From Cryptomeria japonica (lineage: Eukaryota; Streptophyta; Pinopsida; Cupressales; Cupressaceae), in the NCBI RefSeq assembly GCF_030272615.1, contig NC_081415.1, forward strand, positions 372,659,009 to 372,723,008: 64,000 bases of DNA, in the 5' to 3' direction. The position numbers and the translations under genes were made by a program. Below the pieces are notes generated by a model. That model made no database searches. It worked only from the letters and a program-made list of their open reading frames with translations, and was not told the DNA's origin. This document shows, piece by piece, positions 49,109 through 60,106 of the stretch; position 1 is the first letter of the stretch; every line of letters begins with the position of its first letter.

Positions 49109-50680
49109 ATGAGTTTTACCATTATTAGTCCTACCTACACTAACCCCGTTAGACGAAGCATTAGAATTAAGGCTTACCAAGGTTTAATTACTGAGGACAT
49201 GGAGCCTAATTTGGGTGACTTCTTTCATGAGGATAATGCTAATTCTTCCCATCCTAATCATGTCCTTATCTATCCAATTGATGAATCCCATGATGAACAT
49301 GAAGAAGCTTTGACTAGAGTTTCCATAGATCAACTTTCAAAATTGGACAATCAATTTGATAATTTTCAACAATGGATGTCCAAAGAGTACCCTAATAGTG
49401 AAGCTCTTCCATTAATTGAAGGCCTTAAACACATGATTCAAAGTGATAAGAATGGAATTGATATATTGTGTGGCATTGCTCATATTGTTGATTCTAATGT
49501 CATGCCTATCAAGAGTTGTGCTAAGAACTTAGGTTATTCACAAACTTCAAATCAAATCAATTCTTCTATTCCTTTAACCACTTCAATGGCTACTATTCCT
49601 ACTTTCGCTTCAAACATCATGGCTACATCAACTCAAAATGTCATTCCTACAATCATTGGTCATGGGGGCAATCCCTCTTCTTCATTTGATCCTCCATCTT
49701 TACCTATGTCTTCCATAAGTATTCCTATTATCCCTCAACCAATCAATGTGACACAAGGGGGCAATTCATTCAACAATTGTGTTCCTCCTTTAAGTGTCTT
49801 GTTTCCTATGCAATCGTCACCTATGCCTACTTATTATAATGTCCCACAACCTTATTCTCAATCCATGCCCTCATTCAATAACATCACACCAACTTCTCAA
49901 TCAATCGTGTCTAACATCAATTCTTCTATCGAAGCAGCCATTAACAATCTTGCTCAAATAATGTCTCCCTTACAGCAACAAATTGCTTCTATGATTCAAT
50001 CCAAATTTAGTGTGCCCACCTTTGATGTTGCGATCCCACTTTCTCTTGATATTGTTAAAGTCATGAAACCTAAGCATGTTGAGGTCCCTCAATTGGAGCT
50101 CTATAGTGGAAAGGGTGATCCTCTCACGCATGTTAAAACATTTCAAACCTTGCGTATTGATTTTGCTTATGATCAAAGATTGCTTACAAAATTGTTTACA
50201 AGAACATTAAGAGATAAGGCTTTACAATGGTATTGCTCTGTGCATTCTTATTCCATCACTTCTTTTCAACAACTAGCAAATGCTTTCATCCAACAATTTC
50301 AAAATAACATTGGTCCTAAAATCACTTTGACTGATTTAATGTATTATAAACAAGGTGTTAAAAAAAGTGATTGATTTCATTGGTAGATATAAGCATTTGT
50401 GTGCTCAAATTTCTTTTCATGTACCTAATACTGATATTCAAATAATTTTCTTTTCTAATTTGCAAAAAGATATTAGGGAAAAGCTTCATTTGTTTAAGTT
50501 TACTTCCTTTCCGTAGTTGTGCGTAACACTCCACAATTATCAACTGGTTGTGAGTAAAATGGAGCAATCCACTCCTATGGCTCCGAGTGATAAAGGGGAG
50601 AATGTTCAAAAACCATTTGCAAGTTCAAACCAACAAAAGGCTTCATCAAGTTCAATGATACAATCAACAAAAACAATGTG
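49109..50680 (+). pseudogene. gag of the gag-protease element
   Basis: An open frame of 421 codons from ATG 49109 to 50374, then a frame change and a further about 100 codons with one stop (RYKHLCAQISFHVPNTD...). The N-terminus has RRSIRIKAYQGLITEDMEP, the middle (about residues 130-290) is Ser/Thr/Pro/Gln-rich, and the capsid-like core starts near residue 325: VPQLELYSGKGDPLTHVKTF, LFTRTLRDKALQWY, TSFQQLANAFIQQFQNN. The core is the retrotransposon-gag fold type also seen in the host gag at 43650. It is the longest uninterrupted frame of the window. The break lies in a run of seven A at 50359-50365, so it could be a simple slip mutation; programmed frameshifting is unlikely inside gag. Confidence 0.85.
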
Positions 50681-51571
50681 AATGCTACAACAGGTGTGCC
50701 TTCTATTTCTAAATTTTTCAAAAGAGAAAGACAATTTACTCCTTTGAATGAAACTTTACACAGTATTATGTCTCAATTATTGCAAAAAAATGTTATCAAA
50801 CTTCCTCTTATAAAACAAGTTGATCCTTCTAAACTTGCATCCCTTTATTTTGATAACAATTCCTGTTGTCAATTTCATCATCAACCTGGTCATGATACTG
50901 AGAAATGTTTCACATTGAAAAGTAAGATTCAAGATTTGATTGATAACAATATTATATCTGTGGTAGGTGTGAATGATAAGGGAAATAAATCAGTAGCTCC
51001 TCCTAATCAAAATCTTAAAATTTTTACTGATCCTTTGCCTTCTCATACCTCTAACATGATTAAGACTGAGTATACTTCTTTCTCCTCCAAGGAATTCACT
51101 TCTATGGCTCCAAACTTGGTAAATATGATAGAAAAACAAGATACGCCTAAGGATTCTTGTATCACATTTGACCCTAGTGAGACCATTAGAGCACCCGGTG
51201 GCCCTTTATACATAGTTGTGTCGGTTAAGGATATACCTTTCCATGGCACTCTTGTTGATCCCTCTTGCATTGTTAACATCATCACTGAGGAGTATCTTTT
51301 CACTTTACGATTACATAAACCAATATATGATTCCTCTAATGTAGTTGTGAAGTTATTTGATGGATTCTCTTGTCCTACCATTGGCTCTATCACCCTTCCT
51401 GTTGAAGTTCATACTAAATCTATGGATGTTGACTTTGTTATCATACCCTCTTCCGAGCAATTCCATGTGAAGTTGGGCTATCCTTGGCTATCTTCCATGA
51501 AGGCTATTGCTTCTCCAATCCATAACTGTTTGAAATTTCCTCACAATGGAGAAATCATAACTGTGAATTAA
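50681..51571 (+). pseudogene. Zinc knuckle and protease of the gag-protease element
   Basis: 297 open codons. The zinc knuckle is CQFHHQPGHDTEKC (C-x2-H-type start, GHDTEKC end) near 50870, after FTPLNETLHSIMSQLLQ, which parallels FTPLAEPIEVMFQKLVQ in the host gag. The protease begins near 51180, but the active-site box reads LVDPSCIVNI where D-S/T/G-G is expected, so the catalytic Gly is replaced. Flap and C-terminal blocks are TLPVEVHTKSMDVDFVI and LGYPWLSSMKAIASPIHNCL (usual GRPW is GYPW). Ends at TAA 51571. Confidence 0.85.
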
Positions 51572-51696
51572 GCTTATTTAGACCATCCAAAAGAAGCCTT
51601 GGCATTCCTATTGATTTCTTTTAGCCTAAGCAATTTCAATCTCTTCCATCCAAGAGTGATGCTCTTTTTCAATCTTATCAAAAATGGAAGAAAGAT

Positions 51697-52436
51697 ATGA
51701 TCTTATCCTTAAGTCAACCTAGATCCCCAACACTTGACATTCCTATCATACTTGAAGATGAAGTTCTTCCCCTCATGGATAGAACTAATCTCCCTCCTAA
51801 GGAAGATCTTCAATCTATTCCTATGGATGTGACTATGCCTTCTCCTAAGAAGAACATCAATATTCCTCCTAAGGTTAGACCTATACCTCCTCCTCATGAT
51901 GGACCTGGTCTTCTTCCTACACTTAACATTCCTCCTTTATATGGTGCAGTTCCACCTACTTCCTCTTATAGAGAGAAGAGGCCTACTTCTCCTCTTGTCC
52001 AACCTAAAAGACCTCAACCTCAACCTTCAACTATCAAAGAGGACAACATTCCTACTTTTTTGAATGTTCCTCCTCCTTCTCAACCTTCTACTAATACTCG
52101 ATGGAATTGTTGTGCAAGAGAATGTTGACAAATACGTGGTGCACGAGCTTGTGAAGTTGTCCCTCAAACTATTCCATCTCCTAGAACTCCACTAGTTGAC
52201 ATTATTCCCTTTTCTCCTAAGCAAGATGTTCAACATACATCTCCAAATAGTAAGTTTCAAAAAACATGTGATGGTTTTACTTCTATTCATGTGCGAGATC
52301 CTCTTTCTATAAAGCTTGATGAGGAAATAGGTAACGATGTTATTCATAATGGAAATACAACTCCTAATGCTTCTGATAGTGATTGTGAAAATGTTGATGT
52401 GAACAAGCATTTATCAATTGAATTTTGACAAACCCT
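51697..52436 (+). pseudogene. Proline-rich tail after the protease
   Basis: Starts MILSLSQPRSPTLDIPII. About 130 codons very rich in Pro, then one stop at 52126 and a further readable part (RACEVVPQTIPSPRTPL ... DSDCENVDVNKHLSIEF) to about 52436. It takes the place where a linker to reverse transcriptase would lie, but no RT follows. No function recognised. Confidence 0.55.
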
Positions 52437-53295
52437 AATCCTAGCTCCTAGGATCGAACAAAGTGACTTACCACATGAGCATAGTCCTTGTTTGGATCTT
52501 GTGATAGCTCCATCTGTTGTGCTCGATGTCACTCCTTTGGCATGTTGCCCATCTTCCCAAAAATGGTGATCAACAAGATCGGGAGGTGGATGTCGTGCTA
52601 GATTAGTAACATTAGTCAATTCTTCTATGTGTATCCCTATTCTTCTATTGTTCCCTTAATGTCTATTTGGGGATGATGCAAAGCATTGATATCTTTTCTT
52701 GGTCTCTTTCATGTTGACTCAAAAGACTCTTCTCTTCCCTCTTCTTCCAAGGAAGTTTCCTTTCTTTGGGGAATGACGATTATTATATGTGTATACATAT
52801 ATGATATACATGAGTTATCATACATCATACTGACCCCGAGGAAAGAAAAATTACCTCATTTTTTGTGTTCATTATCATTGAGTTTAATCCTCACTTGGGG
52901 GCTAAGTCCTTGCAATAATGTGCTCCATCTCTTCTCTCTCTCTTGGGTGTATCCTACCTTAAAGCAATCGCTCCTGATAAGGCATGCGCGATTACTTTAA
53001 CATGAGGGCATACACTCTGCTCATATTTTCCTTCTTGATACTCAAAATTATTTAGTGAACTTGGCTTTGCTTCATAATTTTGGTATCTTTTTCGTGACTC
53101 ATAGTAAGGGGAACCTTGCTACTTGCAGTCATGGTTTTCCCTTCTTGATCTTCCCTTTTACTTTGTCAATCAAAATTGTAAGATCCTAAGTCCACTGGGG
53201 GCTTGGTGCATCTTTTCTCCTTAACATGGTAGAAGTCTTTCAATCTTGTTTCCTTGTACTTTACCAGCAGTATTGGTGTATGCTCATACTCCCGC
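52437..53295. other. 3' untranslated region of the gag-protease element
   Basis: No RT, RNase H or integrase motif in any frame. A 104-codon frame at 52686 is hydrophobic and Ser-rich but unrecognised. Ends in the PPT. Confidence 0.55.
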
Positions 53296-53311
53296 TAAAG
53301 TGGGGGCTAAA
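53296..53311 (+). promoter_or_regulatory. Polypurine tract of the gag-protease element
   Basis: taaagtgggggctaaa directly before the 3' LTR start TGTAGTGTC. Confidence 0.75.
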
Positions 53312-54507
53312 TGTAGTGTCATAAAATTGTGAGCCTTGTAATTTTTGACTACATTAGGGTCCTCACGCATGCGAATTGAATCCCTAAGCCTGATCGGAGA
53401 CCAAAGACTTGCTCAACACCTGAAAACTACATCTTTCTTGCCCTCTACATTGCCCGAACTGCATCTTGTCCTAGAAAAAAGGGCAGGATAGGGGCGTGGC
53501 ACCCCTATCCCTGTCCCTGCCCTATTTTGGGGCAGGACCCTTTCTAATTGTGCTTTGGTGGTTGTGCATTGAGCGGGAAAAATCCCCCAGTGTCAGCCTA
53601 GGACGGAAAATTAGTTAGTTAGCCCTAATTGGCAAGTATATAAGTTGCATTCACCTTCCCATTTGTGGGGAGGGAAGTGGAACAAGAAAGAAAAGCATCC
53701 ATAAGTTCATGAGATCACACATTCAAGAATTCAAGAATCCCTTTCAAGCATTGAGCATCTCAAGTCTCCTTTCAAGTCTAGGTGTTCCATTCAAGTCAAG
53801 GATTCAAACATTGAAGAGGAGATTCATTCCAACATTCAACTCCATACAAGCAATTGTATCAACATTTATATCACAACCTCCCTTGAGGTGATTTACATTT
53901 CAATCTTTCATTTACATTTACTTGCAAGTAATTTCTTTCATCATTTCGTTAATTCCAAAATTGGGGTTTGACCTTAAGGCAAACCCCTAATCCCAACCCC
54001 TTTTCCTCTCTTTTATGTGTGTAGGTTACAGGTCTGCGGATGTACTTTCAAATTTGGACTCCATTTGCAAAGGCAGAAAAACCCTTTTTGTTTCGCGGAT
54101 TTTTTGGAGGACCGTGTACACTTTTGCCACAGTCCGAGCAACTTTTTTTCAAATTCGCAGGTGGCTTTGTCTCGACATATTATTGCTAGATCCAAGTGAA
54201 CATCTTCATCGTACACTTCTATCTTAAGTTATAATCAGATCTTTGTCACTTTTTCACTTGGTCATAAGTACACAATTCAATCAATTCAAATCGCATTCTA
54301 GAAGAGGGGATTAACTTACCATTCTTATATCACTCATAATTCAATCTCCTTCTATAGAGGTTGAATCTAGTGCATTTCCCCCCCTCTTCTAATGTAATGC
54401 GTGAAAAGTGTTTGAAGGGAAATATGAAGTGAAATTTTCATCTCTCCTCGGAGGGAAGAAAAGCTTTCCTCTAGATCTCTCATTTGCTCATTTTCCCCAA
54501 CATTACA
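53312..54507 (+). repeat. 3' LTR of the gag-protease element
   Basis: 1,196 bp, TGTAGTGTCATAAAATTG...CCCAACATTACA, homologous to 45314-46556. TATA box conserved (53637-53643). Confidence 0.9.
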
Positions 54508-54512
54508 GAAGA

Positions 54513-56591
54513 GATGTGACCACCCTGATTCTAATGATAGTTGGTATTAAAAGATAATCCAGAACCTTGATGGAGGGGACATACTCTTAATTAATCACTA
54601 GCATCAAACTTATTGCTATGACCATGGATGTAATCATGGTAATGGTGCAAAAGGTCCTATGTTTAAGCAAGAGTTTGTGATTGGTGTACCAAAACTTCTA
54701 ACGTCTAATGAGTTGTGCTTGTATGAGCTTCTTCTTCTTGATTGGTCGATAGATTGACTTCTTGGGATGCTTACACAACTTGGGATTATGAAACATGAGG
54801 TGGATGAAGTTCCGACATAGTTTGGACTTGTTTGGAAGACTTGAGTTTGTTATGACTTGGACTTGATTAACGCTGGTTCCAAAAATTTGTACGACTAGGA
54901 CATGATTTGGGTATGACTTGAATATGATGTGGAGATAATTAGGGATTATGACTTGGACTAGACTTGATTTTGATGATAATGACCTCGATGTTGACTAATT
55001 CTACTCTTGGCAAGAAGACAAGGCAAATACATTGGCCATTGATTCAAATAAGCACATCAAGCATATGAAGCTACCCTAGGAAGTTGGCTGAGGAGGAAAA
55101 CCTTTGCTTTTTGACTCGGGTACACACCGGATAGCTAATTAGAATTTGGTCGTTGGGTCTCACACAATGGATTCCCAATGTCGTATTAGCCAACTCCAAA
55201 TGCTAATGGGGGCATGATATGACAAGTCTCTTGGGGGAGTTACTATCTCCCTTGCACAAAAATTATCCACCTTTCGGAGGTGAACCAGGTGGTCTCTAAT
55301 CCTAGAGTTCTTAATAAGGATTTTTCGTTCAAAGACTAATCCTTGTAGTCGCGCAGCACGATTGAGGCCTATATCCCTACAAAGTACCGAGCAAGATGTA
55401 GTCACACAAGCATGATTGAGACCTAAAGGCCCTACAAAATGCCCAATATGAAAGTGAACTCTCAAATAGCTCCATCCTCCGAAATTTTCATCCCAAGAGG
55501 CCTATTTATTATAGTGAGTTGGAATGCTTAGGTTTTAGTCATACTCACTTGGGTCGTTCCCCTCTCACCAATGCCTGTGCGAATGTGTCAAGCAAATCAG
55601 GAGGGCAGGCCTACTAAAGGTATGCACACAATCAAACTAGAAAAGATTAGAGGGTATGGATTTCTGATTGTCTAGATAGACAAGAGCATACTCTCCTACC
55701 TCCACGCTTTTTCCAAACACGATCAAACACTTTGTTCTTTTTACCCCTAGTTAAATCTATGTGCCTAGAAAAAGATTAAGCAAGCACAAGGTTTGGTCAA
55801 ATTTCCTTAGGTAACCTGCAAAAAATCAGATTAGTAGTTTTTTTTATGTCTTGGACAATCAAATAAACCTGCAAAACTCACAAAAATATGATTAATAGAG
55901 ACAGGTCTGCAGAAACAGCGCTCGCGCTGCTTTGCAAACACACACGCTGAAGCGCCTGTGCATGCGCTAAAATGCGGAAATGTTTGCATATGCGCTACAG
56001 AGGGGCAAACAATAAAAAAGAGAAGAAAAGTACAGAAACGTACAGAAATCTAAAAATGCAGAATATACCTTCACGCTTGCGTTGTTCTGTTTTTGGTCGC
56101 GCTAAAACGCATGCACTCGCACTAAAACAAGTTAGTAAAGAAAACATAACAGAAATCCAAAAATTTGAAAATAGGTGGGAATTATATCAGAACGCTCGTG
56201 CTGAACCGAAATTTCTAAAATGAAAAAGGTGATTAGACAAAGCTAACTAATTATTATTTTTTCTTCTACTTTTTAGTATTTTTTTACTGCTAATTAAGGA
56301 ATGAAACATAAAATATACAAAAACACTAATCAGAAAACAAGTATAAAAATGCCAATGTCGGATGCGATGTTTCAGTAATGTTCATGTTGTTCTGGGATAC
56401 TGGGAAAAGGGCGGGTTAATATTCGAATTTTAAATCACCCGCAATGAAGTGCATGCGCACGCGTCGAAGTAGAAAATGCTCGTGTTGGTCCCATGGCGGT
56501 CGTGCTAATTTGTAGTTGCTCGCTCTGTTCTGATACCTTTGATAAAAAAAATCACAAAAACTCCAAAAAAGATTAAATTCTAGGGACATGG
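54513..56591. other. Leader of the Tat element, LTR-proximal part
   Basis: 2.1 kb with no supportable ORF on the minus strand. Contains tandem 'gatttggacttga' style repeats (54800-54980), a duplicated 'gattgaggcctatatccctacaaa' motif (55362 and 55411), and the GC-rich word array at 55915-56520. Confidence 0.6.
55915..56520 (+). repeat. GC-rich word array, 5' leader of the Tat element
   Basis: Scattered variants of AGCGCTCGCGC (cagcgctcgcgctgc, acacgctgaagcgcctg, catgcgctaaaatgcgg, cgcttgcgttg, ggtcgcgctaaaacgc, gctcgtgct). This is the reverse complement of the word array at 19020-19400 near the other end of the same element. Confidence 0.7.
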
Positions 56592-56612
56592 GTCCCACCA
56601 GGCGTGCCAAAA
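56592..56612 (-). promoter_or_regulatory. Primer-binding site of the Tat element
   Basis: The minus strand reads TTTTGGCACGCCTGGTGGGAC directly after the 5' LTR end. Near-identical to the family-B site at 924-944. Primer tRNA not assigned. Confidence 0.75.
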
Positions 56613-57827
56613 TGAAGAGGGGGAAAGATGGAAAGAGGATATAATGGTCAAATACAATGAAATAAGCAATAAAACATTAAAAACAACAAAAGAATACTAT
56701 ACCTTATATCTTCTCCTTCTCCTTCGGATTGAGCTTGATGAGGTTGAACTCGTGCCCTTGTCTTCAACCTGATTGGATGTGCTCCTTTGTTTGATGCAAT
56801 TGGCTCTCCAAGATTTTGCATAAGGTATTGGAAGATGAGATTGAATGGATGGGAAATTGGTTAAGTGATAGGTGAATGAAAATTTTGCTAGAGTTTGGAT
56901 ACTTGGATGATTGTCTAGGCTCAAATTGACAGCATGAACTTGGATAACTTCGAGATTTCAAATGAGGGATTGGAGTCTCCAATAAAAAAGAAGAGGGGAG
57001 GAAATGAAGGGCTAGGATTGATCCAAGATGGAGGGTCAAGATTTCATGTGAGCCCACACATGGCCCAAGGGGAGCTGACAAGACAAGTGTGAAGTCCAAG
57101 AGATATGCCATAAAGACATTTCTTGTCTCCACACTCCTCGAGGTTCATTGGGAAGGCTTCCCAATGCACCTAGGGAAGAGAAAATGAATAAAATATTCAT
57201 TGAGTGATGAGGAAAAGGAATTAAAAATTTCTTAAAAGAATGCTCATAGGGATTGGAGGAATAGAAAGGAATTAAAAATTCCTTGGGTGAAGGGATACCT
57301 AGAGGAATGTGAGATTTCACCTAGGAAAAGGGCATTTAAGGAAGGTGGGTGAGTGAGGGGACAAGGAGTTGACTTTGTGGCTAATCACGAGGATTAGCCA
57401 CTAGAAACTCATTAGATGATAGATTAGAAGATTGATTAGGTGGGATTAGGAAAAATGAGATTTGTAGGAGGATTTCACTAGGAGAGAGAATGAGTGGAGG
57501 GAATTAAAAATTAGAAAAATAATGATAAGTGAGATTAGGGGTGCTTCTAGAATAATTAATTAGGTTAGTGATGGATTAAGAAAAGGTGATTTGTAGGAAT
57601 CACCTGGATTAATTAATTAATTTAGATCAATTAATTAAAGGGGAGATTTAGGAAGAATTGATTTTGGGGATTTTGGAAGAATAAGAGTAAATTGATTTAT
57701 TGAATTAATCAATTACTAGACTATAGTGACAATATTAAATTACTATTGAGAAAGAATATGGATTATCATAATTAATAAATTAATTATGCGAGGAAATTAA
57801 ATGAATTAATTAAAATAAGTGTCTCTA
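56613..57827 (-). repeat. 5' LTR of the Tat element
   Basis: 1,215 bp, homologous to 17381-18547. The plus-strand ends are TGAAGAGGGGG and gtgtctcta (the final CA mutated), followed by GCAAT at 57828. It has a block at about 57029-57080 (agatggagggtcaagatttc...) that is absent from the other LTR. Confidence 0.92.
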
Positions 57828-57832
57828 GCAAT

Positions 57833-58139
57833 ATTGGACGTCTTCTTCCAAAATTACATGCTTCACTTGTATTGCATTGATGTCATCTAGATTTGTTTTT
57901 GTAATTTTGTCATATGCTTATTAGTTATTTGGCTTAAGATTTCCAAAATACAAATGGCAAACACTTTACCAAAAAAAGTCAAATCGATTTCTAACAAATA
58001 GAGCATGAAAGATTTGGAAGTCGAAAAAGAAGTCGAGATTACTATGCCCGTCATAAAGAGGAAATAGTTGTCTGTAGGCGTCTTAAAAAATTACAACAAA
58101 GCCAAATTGAGCCCTAACAAATAAAAGAACAAATGCTAC
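57833..58139 (+). pseudogene. Helitron-type replicase/helicase ORF, upstream piece
   Basis: The plus strand around 58020-58139 reads RDYYARHKEEIVVCRRLKKLQQSQIEP, a basic helical segment typical of sequence N-terminal to the DUF6570 region in plant Helitron proteins. It is cut by a Copia solo LTR at 58140 and the ORF type resumes after 59444. The call rests mainly on the downstream piece. Confidence 0.5.
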
Positions 58140-59443
58140 TGTTGGCAGCAACAATGCAAGAAAACTGAGAGGGGGGGTGAATCAGTTTTCACCAAACTCA
58201 AACAAATTAATCTCAACCTTAGGTCTGATCAAGAACAACAAAAGAAAAGATAAACACCACATCAAAAACACACATAACACATGGATTTTTGATGTGGAAA
58301 ACCTGGTCAAGAAAAAAACCACGATGGGAACCTACCCACAATCTAATGATACTTTGTAGTAGTATGTGTAAATATTACAATGGGGAATGCACATACATTC
58401 AGGCACACTACCTAGAGATCACTGCTCAAAACAACAAAGGGATACAACCTTGGGAAGGCTCATTGCCTTACAAATATCGGACAACAATCTGAATTATATG
58501 AACTGAAAGAATAGCATCTCCAAATGCCTGATCACAGTTCCAGTTAAGCACATTGTCTGCACAACAACACTTCTCTTCTCCTCTATCGAAAGATAAATTC
58601 ACTTGTTCGCACATACAATACTCTTACAGATCATAGACACAACTGCAGACATACATCTTACATGATCACAACACTTATTTATACAAATCATCAACCTTAA
58701 CCTTAAGGTCAACTCAACACATAATACCTAATAACAAAATTACATCACACGATACATAAATCAATAACCAGACCAATACAATGTTGGGAAGGACATAGCA
58801 TGGACCTAAATCAAATCCTTTAACATGCAACACCATCGAATAATTTACCAAGATCATATGCAACACGCTAAACCACCGAATATGTCGCATAACATGAAGA
58901 ATACCATTGGACCAATAAGATCTTAATTAACGTGCACCACCAAAATGCATAGAACACGATCAGAGAACAACAACAAGCAACATGAATTCCACCACAATAA
59001 TCGCAACAACTCGGATAACAAGAATCATCATTATTTCATCACAGGAGCTCAAGAACACCAACAACAAACTTAGAGATATGCTTGTGAAGTTCCAAATCAT
59101 GAACCATCTAAACTGAGGACACAGATGAACATCCCAAACACTCTCCAAAATCCACACAACGTAAGGAATCAATTCCAAAGCAATACAATCCATAAATCGC
59201 AACTCTACAATACATAAAAACCAATCATCGCATCAGATCACATAACTCAACCAAATCACCTTTCGGAACACTGAAACTCATACTTAATCAGCTAGAGATA
59301 AGTATCTCAAAACCCATTAATCTACATCAACACATCTACAACCAATCCAACTCAACTCTTTGCAACAAACCAATTCTCTCCAATAACACAAGAATATCTT
59401 GACATCAATGACAACCACGTTCCAATTACTCTAATATCCAACA
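58140..59443 (-). mobile_element. Copia-type solo LTR inside a Helitron-type ORF
   Basis: 1,304 bp, plus-strand ends TGTTGGCAGC and ATATCCAACA, flanked by GCTAC (58135-58139) and ACTAC (59444-59448), a duplication with one change. It starts with the G-rich actgagagggggggtgaatcag signature. No internal region. Confidence 0.83.
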
Positions 59444-59900
59444 ACTACAACACTGCAAGAGAAGAAAAACCTATTATTCTCACCATAAAGAGGAAATAAA
59501 TGCAAAGGGATGCACTAGAAACATGAATTGACAAACATCCCAAATTCAATGTACCCAAAAAGACCAACTGACAAAACATTTGACGCCATTCAACAATAAT
59601 CCTGACTTCATGACAACATTGAATTTTTTTTGCCAATAAATAGATGCACTATCCAACCTACAGACATGCATTATATGCAAAGAATGTTACCCGGGCATGC
59701 TTGTTCATTCATCAAATACTAATGCTACTTGCAAAAGATGCTTCCATGAGAAAGGCATGCATGGGTTCTCATCATTGAACAACATGGACCCGGGGGAACA
59801 ACCTGCTATGTTGAAAAGGCTCTCCCAAGTGGAACAAATGCTGATTGCTAGAGTGAACCCAGTATTACAAGTGACACACTCTTGGAGGACAGTATAAATA
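59444..59900 (+). pseudogene. Helitron-type ORF, downstream piece with DUF6570-like region
   Basis: From about 59600, frame FNNNPDFMTTLNFF, one stop, then LQTCIICKECYPGML (CxxC), CKRCFHEKGMHGFS (CxxC) and NNMDPGEQPAMLKRLSQVEQMLIARVNPVLQV. The N-MDPG-P-L-LxxVExMLIARV-P pattern preceded by two CxxC pairs is the signature I know from DUF6570 in Helitron RepHel proteins and PIF1-like helicase ORFs. Homology stops near 59895. Rep and helicase domains are absent from the window, so this is a fragment, possibly captured or truncated. Confidence 0.75.
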
Positions 59901-60106
59901 TAGTAGTCACACAATAAGCTTCACATAAGACATTATGTAGTGTCCCTCCATGATTCACCTTTTGATTATGCATCGATAGACTTATTTAGACTCTTTGATG
60001 TTATTTTGATTAGTACTTATGACTCTATTGATATTTCAGATGCTTAGTGATGATGCTAGACATTTTATATGGATATTTGATATTGATGATCTATGTGGAT
60101 GGTGAA

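Larger units (their letters stand above)
45314..54507 (+). mobile_element. gag-protease-only LTR element (non-autonomous, Ty3-related)
   Basis: 9,194 bp in plus orientation. LTRs lie at 45314-46556 and 53312-54507, with PBS at 46560, PPT at 53296-53311 and near-matching 5-mers at the flanks. Coding order is gag, zinc knuckle, protease and a proline-rich tail, then directly the PPT. Reverse transcriptase, RNase H and integrase are absent although the interior is 6.8 kb. The gag and protease are of the same broad Ty3 type as the host element but clearly different in sequence. It inserted in the host leader in the opposite orientation. A Copia-type LTR sits in its own leader. Confidence 0.88.
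17381..57827 (-). mobile_element. Ty3/gypsy Tat-type LTR retrotransposon with antisense PMD gene, hit by three insertions
   Basis: A 40.4-kb unit on the minus strand, flanked by a perfect duplication GCAAT (17376-17380 and 57828-57832). Order in its own sense: 5' LTR (57827-56613), PBS, leader, gag (from 44633), protease, linker, RT, RNase H, second RNase H, integrase (to about 23440), non-coding spacer, PMD gene in the opposite orientation (21594-18884), PPT, 3' LTR (18547-17381). Two RNase H domains plus an antisense extra ORF next to the 3' LTR are known traits of the Tat lineage. After subtraction of the inserts at 25515-26283, 28676-41810 and 45314-54507 it is about 17.3 kb. All ORFs are interrupted by stops, so it is a dead copy. 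Confidence 0.9.

Noticed and set aside
17381-57827. Reading the Tat unit as a plus-strand element with a sense PMD gene
   Set aside because: PPT at 18548 and PBS at 56612 are both on the minus strand, and gag-pol is minus. The PMD is therefore antisense.
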